Below are positions 7,554 to 16,798 of a stretch of DNA of 64,000 nt, one piece after another. The notes below the pieces were generated by a model. That model did not search any database and was not told the origin of the DNA. It saw only the letters and a list, made by a program, of their open reading frames with translations. The number at the start of each line of letters is the position of its first letter. The stretch's first letter is position 1. The translations under genes were made by a program, and so were the position numbers. Origin of the DNA: Methylibium sp035476815 (lineage in GTDB: Bacteria > Pseudomonadota > Gammaproteobacteria > Burkholderiales > Burkholderiaceae_C); the NCBI GenBank assembly GCA_035476815.1, contig DATILD010000076.1:1-64000 (forward strand), in the 5' to 3' direction.

Positions 7554-8813
7554 ATGAACTTCGTTCAAGCCCTGAAGCAAGCCGGCCGGCGCTGTGCGGC
7601 GGCGATCGGCCTCGGCCTGCTGGCCGCCAGCGCCGCCTTCGCCCACGGCGAGCGTGCGCAGGAGCCCTACCTGCGCACGCGCACCGTGCAGTTCTACGAT
7701 GTCCAGTACGACAAAGGAAAGATCGCCGTCAATGAGCAATTCACCGTGGTGGGCAAGTTCCGGTTGATGCAGGACTGGCCCGACGCGGTGTCGCTTCCCG
7801 ACATCGTGTTCCTGTCGACCTATTCACCCGGTCCGATGGTGACCCGCGTCGCGAGCTACCTCAACGGGGCGCCGGCACGGCAGTCCTTTGCGAAGCTCGA
7901 ACTCGGCCGCGACTACGACTTCAAGGTCGTGCTCAAGGGGCGGGTGCCTGGCAGGTATCACATCCACCCGATGCTGTCGATCAAGGGCTCCGGCCCGCTG
8001 GCCGGCCCGGGCCAATGGATCGAGATCACCGGCTCGAAGGCCGATTTTCGAGAACCGGTCACGACCATGACCGGCGTGCAGGTCGACAACCTCGAAACCT
8101 ACGGCACGCGGCGCGCCCTCGGCTGGTACGCGCTGTGGATCGTGCTCGCGGCCTTCTGGTTGCTGTTCTGGCTGGTGCGGCCGCTGTTGATTCCACGCTG
8201 GATCGCGCTCCAGAAGGGCCGGGAGGATGTACTGGTCACGGGGCGGGACCTCGCGGTTGGCATTGCGCTGGGCGTGGTGGTGGTGGCCATCAGCTTCGGC
8301 GGCTACGCCTATGCGACGAAGCAGTATCCCTACGTCGTGCCGCTCCAGGCCGGGACCAACAAGGTCGACCCGCTGCCCAGGGGACGTTCCGACGTCGAGG
8401 TCAAGGTGACGAAGTCGACGTACGACGTACCCGGTCGCTCGATGCGGATCGTGGCGCAGATCACCAACAAGGGAGAGGAGCCGCTGTCGATCCTCGAATT
8501 CACCACCGCCAACGTCCGATTCATCAACCAGCAGCTGCCCGCTGCGGCGGGCGCCGTGCAGGCGAGCTTCCCGATGGACCTGGTGGCGCGGGGTGGCCTG
8601 GTGTTGTCCGATGGCAGGCCGATTCAGCCCGGCGAGACGCGCGAGGTCAAGATCGACGCTACCGACGCGATGTGGGAGCGCGAGCGCCTCGTCAGCTTCC
8701 TGACCGATGTGGACTCCAAGTTCGGCGGCCTGCTGTTCTTCGTCAACGCCTCGGGGGAACGCCAGCACACCGAGATCGGCGGTCCGATCCTGCCGGTGTT
8801 CACGGAGATCTGA
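7554..8813 (+). CDS. pmoB: Copper membrane monooxygenase subunit B (PmoB/AmoB/HmoB family)
   Basis: A 419-aa subunit with two periplasmic cupredoxin domains joined by two membrane helices (about 182-206 and 225-248). A signal peptide ends at AAFA, leaving His31 at the mature N-terminus (HGERAQEPYLR). Together with H136 and H138 in YHIHPM this reproduces the CuB site (His33, His137, His139 of Methylococcus PmoB). The bis-His site ligands His48 and His72 are replaced by Q46 and R70, as in many non-methanotroph CuMMOs. The C-terminal signature (WERERL, GGLLFF, EIGGPILP) is intact. ATG is chosen because GGAGACAACG sits just upstream; the GTG 12 bp earlier is less likely. With pmoCA it forms the monooxygenase. 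Confidence 0.94.
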   Translation: MNFVQALKQAGRRCAAAIGLGLLAASAAFAHGERAQEPYLRTRTVQFYDVQYDKGKIAVNEQFTVVGKFRLMQDWPDAVSLPDIVFLSTYSPGPMVTRVASYLNGAPARQSFAKLELGRDYDFKVVLKGRVPGRYHIHPMLSIKGSGPLAGPGQWIEITGSKADFREPVTTMTGVQVDNLETYGTRRALGWYALWIVLAAFWLLFWLVRPLLIPRWIALQKGREDVLVTGRDLAVGIALGVVVVAISFGGYAYATKQYPYVVPLQAGTNKVDPLPRGRSDVEVKVTKSTYDVPGRSMRIVAQITNKGEEPLSILEFTTANVRFINQQLPAAAGAVQASFPMDLVARGGLVLSDGRPIQPGETREVKIDATDAMWERERLVSFLTDVDSKFGGLLFFVNASGERQHTEIGGPILPVFTEI

Positions 8814-8817
8814 CGTG

Positions 8818-9426
8818 ATGCGCAAGTGGGCTCCCCGTGTCGCGGCGGCCAGGCCGGCCGGCCGGCTGCGCGCGGCATCGATGCTGGCCGGCGCGCTGTC
8901 GTTGCCGCTGGCGGTGCAGGCTCACGGCGGCTTGTCCATGGACCAGGACATCTGCAAGCTGACCGTCGGCCCCTATCTGATGCACTTCGCGGGTTACCAG
9001 GAGGATGCACAGCGCTCCGAGTTCTGCGAGGACATCCCGCATACCGGACGGACGATCATCGTGCTTGATGTCATCGACGACGCGCTGCGCGACATGCCGA
9101 CGGAAGTGCGTATCGTGCGCAAGTCCGAAGGGCCATTGGAGTCCGCGCCGCTCGTCTACAGCCTGGCCCCCAAGGTCTACCCCCGCGGCACGTTGACGTT
9201 GACGCACGATTTCACCGAGGCGGGCGACTATGTCGGCCTTGTCTATGCAGGTGAAGGACGGCAGCACGCCGCGGTGTTTCCATTCTCTGTCGGTGCCGAC
9301 CGCACGACGCCCAAGGTGATCGCCGGCTCGGCCGTGCTGTTGCTGCTCGGCGTCGCGGGGTTCGTCTTCGCACGCTACCGACTCGACCGCGCGGTCGACG
9401 AGGCGCACGACGGGGCGCGTCCGTGA
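8818..9426 (+). CDS. Secreted, C-terminally anchored protein with mature N-terminal His (possible copper handling)
   Basis: A 202-aa protein of no family I can name. A signal peptide ends at VQA, so the mature chain would begin HGGLSMDQDICKL with histidine first, as in PmoB and CopC. A soluble domain of about 140 residues carries two cysteines (DICKL and EFCEDIP), followed by a single membrane helix (VIAGSAVLLLLGVAGFVFARY) and a charged tail. It begins 4 bp after pmoB and overlaps copC by 4 bp, so it is part of the monooxygenase operon. It is longer than PmoD and lacks a recognisable CuA-type motif, so I do not call it PmoD. A copper role is inference from position and the N-terminal His. GTG three bases earlier is an alternative start. 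Confidence 0.75.
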   Translation: MRKWAPRVAAARPAGRLRAASMLAGALSLPLAVQAHGGLSMDQDICKLTVGPYLMHFAGYQEDAQRSEFCEDIPHTGRTIIVLDVIDDALRDMPTEVRIVRKSEGPLESAPLVYSLAPKVYPRGTLTLTHDFTEAGDYVGLVYAGEGRQHAAVFPFSVGADRTTPKVIAGSAVLLLLGVAGFVFARYRLDRAVDEAHDGARP

Positions 9427-9788
9427 GGCCGTGGCGCTCGTTGGCTTGGCTGGCCTTGAGTGCAGCCGCATCGGCCGGGGTGCACGCGCACTCGTACCTC
9501 GCAGGCAGCGAGCCTCCCGCCAACGCGACCGTCGCGCAGCTGCCCCCCGAGGTTCGTCTGCGGTTCTCCGAATCCCTCGAGCCGGCGTTCATTTCGATCG
9601 TCGCGCAGCGTGACGACACGCCGCTCGAGCCGCAGCCCACGCCGGTCCTCGGCGAGGACGGCAAGACGGTGCGTCTGCGGCTGCCGCCCGGCGACGCCGC
9701 AGGAAGGTACTCGGTGATGTGGAGCATCGTGGCCAAGGATGGTCATCGGACGCAGGGTCGGATCGACTTCCGGGTCAAGCCTCGGTGA
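9423..9788 (+). CDS. copC: Periplasmic copper-binding protein CopC
   Basis: A 121-aa CopC-family protein with a GTG start overlapping the previous stop. A signal peptide ends at VHA, giving the mature N-terminus HSYLAGSEPPANA, typical of CopC, where His1 with a later His and Asp make the Cu(II) site. The C-terminal KDGHRTQGRIDF is the conserved CopC ending and supplies the partner Asp and His. CopC passes copper to CopD in the membrane. Its place between the monooxygenase genes and a copD-like gene suggests copper supply for the monooxygenase rather than detoxification; this is inference. Confidence 0.92.
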   Translation: MRPWRSLAWLALSAAASAGVHAHSYLAGSEPPANATVAQLPPEVRLRFSESLEPAFISIVAQRDDTPLEPQPTPVLGEDGKTVRLRLPPGDAAGRYSVMWSIVAKDGHRTQGRIDFRVKPR

Positions 9789-9862
9789 GAGGGCAGGGGA
9801 TCATGATCGGTCCTTGCCGCGGCGCAGACCCCTTGCCCGGTTCGCCGGTCGGAGGGGCCTGA

Positions 9863-11797
9863 GTGATCCGTGCCGTCCAATTCGCACTGCTCGCGTCAGC
9901 GCTCGGTTGCTGGCTCGCGGCGCGGCTGGCAGACCGGTTGGCGCTTGGCGACGTCCCGGGCCGGTTCGTCGAGACCTTGGCCCGCACCGCCCTCGCATTG
10001 ACGCTGATCGTGCAGGCGGCGCTGGTTTGTCAGCACGGGCTGTCTTTGCTGTCTGGCGCAGAGGCCGAAGGGTCCGTGGCCGCAGCGTTCGCGGCTTCAA
10101 GCAAGACCTGGGTCGGTCGCGTGTCCTATGCCCAGGGCGCGCTGGTCCTGCTCGGGCTTGGTATGTCCTTCCGGCGAGCTTGGGCGCGGGCGGTGATCGG
10201 TGTGCTGCTGGGGGCGCTAGCCTGTACTGCCCTGTCAGGACACGCGGTCTCCAGCCGAGAGTCCGGGGTCGTGTCGACTGCGGCGGTGGCCCATATTCTG
10301 CTTGCCGCGCTGTGGTTCGGCGGACTCGGTCCCTTGTGGGTGGCGCACCGGGCGGCACGCTCCGGCAGCTTGCCGGTGCGGTGGGCCGCACTGTTGCAGG
10401 TCTTCTCGAAGGCGGCGCTCCCGACGATGCTGGGGATCTTGGCGAGCGGCACGGTCTTGGCGTGGTGGAGTGTTGGCCGCTGGGCCGCTCTGGTCGCCAC
10501 GCCGTATGGATGGATGCTGCTGACCAAGCTGGTGGCGGTGGCCGTCGTGCTAAGTCTGGCGACCCGTCTGCGCCGCTGGCTGGCGGCGTCTGAACGGGGC
10601 GAGCGCGCCGTCGAAGCCGAATCGACCCGCCGCTGGCTGACGATCGAGTGCCTGTTCGCCTGCGGCGTGGTGGCTGCGGCCGGCAGCTTGGCGGGGCTCG
10701 TGCCCGCCGCGCACGACCGCATCCAGTGGCCATTCGGATTTCGAATGGCACCCGAGGCTGCCTGGTTGCTGCGATCCGAGCAGATTCGCTGGCCCCTGGC
10801 CGCGGCGGCTGCGCTGCTGTTGCTCGGGGGCACGACGGCCGTCGGCAGCTGGCGCCGCCACCGCCGCGCGGCGATCATCGTCGGCCTCGGTTCCCTGGCG
10901 GCCAGCGCGGCGCTGGCACTGCCCGCCATGGCGGTCGACGCCTATCCCACCACCTACAGCGCGTCGGCCGCTGCGTACGAGACCTCGTCGGTGGCCGAAG
11001 GGGGCATGCTCTACCAGCGACTCTGCGTTGCTTGCCACGGCGCGAACGCCCGGGGCGATGGCCCCTTGGCCGTGGGGCTCGAGCCGCGGCCGGCCGACCT
11101 GACCGAACCGCACCTCGGCTGGCACACCCATGGCGACGTCTTCTGGTGGCTGACGCGGGGTGTCCCCGATTCGGCGATGCCGGGATTCGAGAGTGCGACC
11201 ACCGACGTGGAGCGCTGGCATCTGATCAACTACCTTACCGCGTTGTCGCTCGGCCACCAGGCCCGCAACCTCGGCACCCGGCCGGTGTTCCGGGACCCGT
11301 GGCTGGCCGCCATCGACTTTCGCTTCCGGTTGCCGGACGGCAGCTACGCCTTGCTGTCGGACCTGCGTCGCAGCCGGGCCGCGCTCGTGGTGCTCATTCA
11401 GGACGCCGCCGAACTGCCGCGCGTGCGATCCCTCTCGGCCCAGGCGCCGCGCCTTGCGGCGCTGTCGACACGGGTGATCGTGGTGCTGCCGCAGCGCTTC
11501 TCGGCAGCCCTCGGTTCCTCGATGCCGCTGGAGAGCCTGGACATCGTCGTCGACGAGCGCGGCGACATCGCGGCCGCGTGGGCCCACTACCGGCGCTCGC
11601 TGGCCACGCCTGATTTTCGGGACGAACGAGTGGCGGTGCCGCGCATCGAATTCCTGGTCGATCGCTTCGGATTCGTGCGCGCCCGATGGCGTGCCGACGA
11701 GGGGCCGGGCGAACCCACCGCCGACCAGCTGGTGCAGGCCGTGACGGCGCTGGCCAGCGAACCCGAGCTCGAGTCCCCCGATGTCCATGCGCACTGA
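9863..11797 (+). CDS. copD: CopD-type membrane protein fused to cytochrome c and a thioredoxin-fold domain
   Basis: A 644-aa fusion with a GTG start behind GGAGGGG. Residues 1 to about 345 are a polytopic CopD-like copper import domain with helices such as VAHILLAALWFGGLGPLWV. A periplasmic c-type cytochrome follows, with heme motif C388-V-A-C-H392 and probable axial Met439 in DSAMPGF. From about 465 a third domain has the alternating strand-helix pattern of a thioredoxin/peroxiredoxin fold (AALVVLIQDA, VIVVLPQRF, PRIEFLVDRFGFVRARW), but it contains no Cys, so it cannot be redox-active by CXXC chemistry. Triple fusion is unusual. It could couple copper import to heme redox, or pass electrons to the monooxygenase; both are inference. 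It overlaps the next gene by 17 bp. Confidence 0.85.
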   Translation: MIRAVQFALLASALGCWLAARLADRLALGDVPGRFVETLARTALALTLIVQAALVCQHGLSLLSGAEAEGSVAAAFAASSKTWVGRVSYAQGALVLLGLGMSFRRAWARAVIGVLLGALACTALSGHAVSSRESGVVSTAAVAHILLAALWFGGLGPLWVAHRAARSGSLPVRWAALLQVFSKAALPTMLGILASGTVLAWWSVGRWAALVATPYGWMLLTKLVAVAVVLSLATRLRRWLAASERGERAVEAESTRRWLTIECLFACGVVAAAGSLAGLVPAAHDRIQWPFGFRMAPEAAWLLRSEQIRWPLAAAAALLLLGGTTAVGSWRRHRRAAIIVGLGSLAASAALALPAMAVDAYPTTYSASAAAYETSSVAEGGMLYQRLCVACHGANARGDGPLAVGLEPRPADLTEPHLGWHTHGDVFWWLTRGVPDSAMPGFESATTDVERWHLINYLTALSLGHQARNLGTRPVFRDPWLAAIDFRFRLPDGSYALLSDLRRSRAALVVLIQDAAELPRVRSLSAQAPRLAALSTRVIVVLPQRFSAALGSSMPLESLDIVVDERGDIAAAWAHYRRSLATPDFRDERVAVPRIEFLVDRFGFVRARWRADEGPGEPTADQLVQAVTALASEPELESPDVHAH

Positions 11798-12689
11798 CCC
11801 GCACCGGCCAATCGGCTGGTCGACACTCCTCGTCGGGGCGGGCGTCGGCTTGGCGGCCGCATGGGCCTCGACGCTCGCGCGTCCGCTGCCGCCGCTCGGT
11901 GCGGCGGGCCGCGTCGGCATGCCGCTGTGCGCTCCGGGCGAGCGGCCCGGAGCGGCCGGCCGCGACGATGGCGTGCGCACACCAGACGGGCTTGCGATTT
12001 CCGTGCGCACGCCCAGCGACTACGACGCCACCCATGGCTACCCGCTGCTGGTGGTCTACCCGCCTGCCGGCAATTCACGCGTCGACTCCGAGCGCTTCTA
12101 CGGACTCACCGAAGAGGCGACGCGTCGGGGTTACGTGCTGGCCTACAGCGCAGCCGTTTCGCTGTCTCGCCGTGCCCTGGCACTGCAACAGCGGGTGGCC
12201 GAGACCGTGGCGAGCCGCTGGTGCATCGACACTGCCCGCCTGGCCTTCATCGGTCATTCCGACGGCGCTTCCGTGGCGCAAGGCGTGCTGTTGCGCGGCG
12301 ATGCAAAGGCGCTGCGGCCCGGCCACGTCCTGGCGAGCGCAGCGGGGATCCGCGGCGCGGATCTGCAGTCGGAACGATGCCCTCGGCCCACTCGACTCAC
12401 GATCGTGCACGGCTCGCGGGACGAACTCTTTCCAGGCTACGGCCGCGAGACCGCGCGCTGGTGGGCGGGCTGCTTCGCCTGCGCGGCGGCCGGTCGGCTC
12501 GATGGGCAGCTTGCCGCCGACACCTGCATCGACCTGGGTCCCTGCCGGGAGGGCGGTGGCGTGCGCTATTGCGAGGCGAGCGAACCGCACACGCGGTGGC
12601 CCGGCGTTGCGCGCCACCCCTTCCCCTATCTAGGCATAGCGCCCGGGCAGGGGCCGTTCGCACCTTCCCTTGTCTCCAGGAGATCTTGA
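11781..12689 (+). CDS. Alpha/beta-hydrolase, polyhydroxyalkanoate depolymerase/LpqC-like esterase
   Basis: A 302-aa secreted or membrane-tethered hydrolase. The N-terminus has a hydrophobic segment (STLLVGAGVGLAAAWASTLA). The core resembles the PHB-depolymerase/feruloyl-esterase family: PLLVVYPPAGN for the oxyanion strand, nucleophile S160 in GHSDGAS, and an acid region HGSRDELFPGY. The catalytic His is less certain, perhaps in PHTRWPG. Several cysteines (CFAC, TCID, PCREG) suggest periplasmic disulfides. It overlaps the CopD fusion and is followed at once by the acyl-CoA ligase. The substrate is unknown; a lactone or ester intermediate of the pathway is possible. Confidence 0.72.
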   Translation: MSMRTDPHRPIGWSTLLVGAGVGLAAAWASTLARPLPPLGAAGRVGMPLCAPGERPGAAGRDDGVRTPDGLAISVRTPSDYDATHGYPLLVVYPPAGNSRVDSERFYGLTEEATRRGYVLAYSAAVSLSRRALALQQRVAETVASRWCIDTARLAFIGHSDGASVAQGVLLRGDAKALRPGHVLASAAGIRGADLQSERCPRPTRLTIVHGSRDELFPGYGRETARWWAGCFACAAAGRLDGQLAADTCIDLGPCREGGGVRYCEASEPHTRWPGVARHPFPYLGIAPGQGPFAPSLVSRRS

Positions 12690-12690
12690 A

Positions 12691-14319
<1,629 letters not shown>

Positions 14320-14329
14320 GGTGTACAGC

Positions 14330-15532
14330 ATGAACGGCAAGGATCCGATCGTCGTCGTCGCCGCCGCCCGCACGCCCATGGGCGCGTTCCAGGGCGAGCT
14401 CGCGGCCCTGACCGCGCCACAACTGGGTGCGGTGGCGGTGCGCGCCGTCGTCGAGCGCTCCGGCATCGAGGCCGGCCTGATCGACGAGGCGTACATCGGC
14501 AACGTCCTGCCGGCGGGCCTCGGCCAAGCGCCGTCGCGCCAGGCCGTGTTGGGCGCCGGCCTGCCGACGAGCGTGGCGTGCACCACCGTCAGCAAGGTGT
14601 GCGGCTCCGGCATGAAGGCGCTGATGCTGGCGCACGATGCCATCGCCAGCGGCGCCAGCCGCATCGTCGTGGCCGGCGGCATGGAGAGCATGAGCAACGC
14701 GCCCTATCTGCTGCCCAAGGCCCGCGGCGGCTACCGCTTGGGTCACGGGAACCTTGTCGACCACATGATGCGCGACGGCCTGGAGGACGCGTACGAGCCG
14801 GCGTCCGATGGCACGCGTCGTTCGATGGGAAGCTTCGGCGAGGACTGCGCGGCCAAGTACGGCTTCACCCGCGCGCAGCAGGACTCCTTCGCGATCGAGT
14901 CGGTGACGCGTGCGCAGCATGCCGCCCGTGGCGGCGCATTCGGGTGGGAGATCGCGCCGGTCACCGTGCCAGGCAAGGCCGGCAGCATCGTGGTCGACAG
15001 CGACGAGGGCCCACGCCGCATCAAGGTCGACAAGATCCCGGGTCTGAAGCCGGCGTTCCTCGGGGACGGCACCATCACCGCCGCCAGTTCGAGCTCGATC
15101 AACGACGGCGCGGCCGCGTTGCTACTGATGCGCGAGTCCAGGGCCAATGCGCTTGCGCTGGTGCCGCTCGCACGCATCGCCGGCCACAGCGCGCACGCCC
15201 GCGAGCCGGCCTGGTTCACCACCGCACCGGTGGGCGCGATCGACGCGCTGTACGACCAGACCGGCTGGTCCACGGCGGATGTCGATCTGTTCGAGATCAA
15301 CGAGGCATTCGCCGTGGTGCCGATGGCCGCCATGGCGGAACTCGGCATCGCGCGCGAGCAGGTCAACGTGCACGGTGGTGCCTGTGCGTTGGGTCATCCG
15401 ATCGGCGCCAGCGGCGCGCGCATCGTCGTCACGCTGCTCGGCGCGTTGCGTCGGCGTGGGGCGAAGCGCGGCATTGCAGCGCTGTGCATCGGCGGCGGCG
15501 AAGCCACCGCCGTTGCGATCGAAATCATCTGA
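14330..15532 (+). CDS. Acetyl-CoA acyltransferase (thiolase)
   Basis: A 400-aa thiolase that cleaves 3-ketoacyl-CoA (or condenses acetyl-CoA). Catalytic residues are visible: nucleophile C91 in KVCGSGMKA, H356 in GHPIGASGAR, and C386 in LCIGGGEA, with NEAFA and GGMESMSNAP loops intact. ATG is chosen over the GTG nine bases earlier because TGAGGT lies at proper distance. It sits 10 bp after the acyl-CoA ligase and 13 bp before the degraded SDR gene, forming a beta-oxidation-like cassette. Confidence 0.92.
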   Translation: MNGKDPIVVVAAARTPMGAFQGELAALTAPQLGAVAVRAVVERSGIEAGLIDEAYIGNVLPAGLGQAPSRQAVLGAGLPTSVACTTVSKVCGSGMKALMLAHDAIASGASRIVVAGGMESMSNAPYLLPKARGGYRLGHGNLVDHMMRDGLEDAYEPASDGTRRSMGSFGEDCAAKYGFTRAQQDSFAIESVTRAQHAARGGAFGWEIAPVTVPGKAGSIVVDSDEGPRRIKVDKIPGLKPAFLGDGTITAASSSSINDGAAALLLMRESRANALALVPLARIAGHSAHAREPAWFTTAPVGAIDALYDQTGWSTADVDLFEINEAFAVVPMAAMAELGIAREQVNVHGGACALGHPIGASGARIVVTLLGALRRRGAKRGIAALCIGGGEATAVAIEII

Positions 15533-15545
15533 GAGTGTCCTGAGC

Positions 15546-15965
15546 ATGAATCTGAACGGTACTTCGGCCATCGTCAGCGGCAGCGCGTCCGGCCTGGCGC
15601 TGGCGACAACCCGTGCGCTCGTCGAAGCAGGGGCCCAGGTAGCCGTCCTCGATGCGAGCCTGGAGGCGCTGGACGCCGCTCGACGGGAGTTGGGCGTGCT
15701 GCCGCTGACCTGCGACGTCACCGACGCGAACGGTGTCCAAGCCGCCTTCGTGCATGCCCGCACCGCGCCTGGCGTATTCGAGGTGCCGATGGTCGCGACG
15801 ATGCCGCAGGAGGCGCAGGCGGCGCAGGGCAACGGCATGCCGTTGCCCTGCCGGCTGGGCAGGCTGCGCGAAGATGCCACGCTGCCCCTGCACATCGCGA
15901 CGAATCCGACGCTGAACGGCGAGGTGAACCGCCTGGACGGCGCTCACCGCATGAGTGCCCGGTGA
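15546..15965 (+). pseudogene. Internally deleted 3-hydroxyacyl-CoA dehydrogenase (HSD10-type SDR) remnant
   Basis: The 139-codon frame joins the first ~60 residues of a type II 3-hydroxyacyl-CoA dehydrogenase (Rossmann motif SGSASGLALA and the VAVLDAS strand, ending at LTCDVTDANGVQAAF) directly to its C-terminal ~60 residues (APGVFEVPMVATMPQEAQAA through TNPTLNGEVNRLDGAHRM). Intact relatives are about 255 aa, so roughly 115 residues are missing, including the NAG motif, catalytic Ser and YxxxK. The join is in frame with no stop. The product cannot be an active SDR. It lies where the dehydrogenase step of a beta-oxidation cassette would be expected. Its stop overlaps the enoyl-CoA hydratase start (TGATG), so it may survive as a coupling leader. 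Confidence 0.85.
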
Positions 15966-16786
15966 TGGTGGACACGTCGCTCTCGCGGGACCATGTCCTT
16001 GCCGAAATCGACGGCGCGCTCGGCACGATCACGCTGAACCGACCACAGCGGCACAACGCCTTGGACCTCGCGCTGGCCACCGACCTGCTCGACGTTCTGC
16101 ACGGCGTGCTCGCCCGTCCCACCGTGCGCTGCGTGCTGCTGCGCGCGGCCGGGACGTCGTTCGGTGTGGGCGGCGACATTGCCGCGTTCGTCGACGAGGC
16201 GCAGGCCGTCCTGACTGCGCGACGCTTGCTCGCGCTTCTGCACGGCGTCGTGCGTGTCGTCCGGCAAGCGGACCGGCCCGTCGTTTGCGCGGTGCAAGGC
16301 GCGGCGGCAGGGGGCAGCCTGGGCTTGGCGCTGGCCTGCGACGTTGGGGTGTGGGCCGCCGACGCGAGACTCGTCCCCGCCTACGCCAAGCTCGGGGCGT
16401 CGCCGGATTGCGGTCTGAGCTGGACTCTTTCGAGGGCATTGGGGCCGCAGCGGGCGCTCGAGTGGCTGCTCGACGGCAGCAGCTTGTCCGCGACGCAGGC
16501 CCAGGCCCTCGGTCTGGTGCGGCACGTCGTCGAGCCGGATGCGCTGCAGGCGCAGGCGCGTGGCGTGGCCGAGCGCTTGTCGGAATTGTCGGCTGTCGCG
16601 GTGGTACGGACGAAGCAGTTGATCGCACGGGCGTCTCGCTCGACGCTCGACGAGCAACTCGACGGCGAGTTGCAGAGCTTCATCGGCTGCGTCGCGACCG
16701 AACCGTTCCGGTCGAGTGTGCAAGCCCTGGCCGTTGCTTCGAAGCGGGGGCCGTGCGGCGGGGAAGTACACCCGGTGTCGGCGTAA
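15965..16786 (+). CDS. Enoyl-CoA hydratase/isomerase family protein
   Basis: A 273-aa crotonase-fold protein. The N-terminal TITLNRPQRHNALDL, the oxyanion-hole segment FGVGGDIAAF and the VCAVQGAAAGGSLGLALACD helix are characteristic. In the usual catalytic region (AKLGASPDCGLSWTL) the Glu pair of true hydratases is not clearly present, since Asp replaces the second Glu, so isomerase or another crotonase reaction is possible. ATG overlaps the upstream stop; GTG three bases earlier is an alternative. It belongs to the acyl-CoA cassette. Confidence 0.85.
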   Translation: MVDTSLSRDHVLAEIDGALGTITLNRPQRHNALDLALATDLLDVLHGVLARPTVRCVLLRAAGTSFGVGGDIAAFVDEAQAVLTARRLLALLHGVVRVVRQADRPVVCAVQGAAAGGSLGLALACDVGVWAADARLVPAYAKLGASPDCGLSWTLSRALGPQRALEWLLDGSSLSATQAQALGLVRHVVEPDALQAQARGVAERLSELSAVAVVRTKQLIARASRSTLDEQLDGELQSFIGCVATEPFRSSVQALAVASKRGPCGGEVHPVSA

Positions 16787-16798
16787 ACGGAGCCACCG

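Noticed and set aside
5701..8813. Reading pmoCAB as an ammonia monooxygenase (nitrifier) or as methanotroph pMMO
   Set aside because: No hydroxylamine oxidoreductase, methanol dehydrogenase or formaldehyde genes are nearby; CoA and glutathione genes are. The bis-His ligands of methanotroph PmoB are absent.
9863..11797. The CopD fusion as two or three separate genes joined by a sequencing error
   Set aside because: The frame is continuous with sensible linkers and no internal ribosome site or frameshift sign; CopD-cytochrome fusions are known, so a real fusion is simpler.
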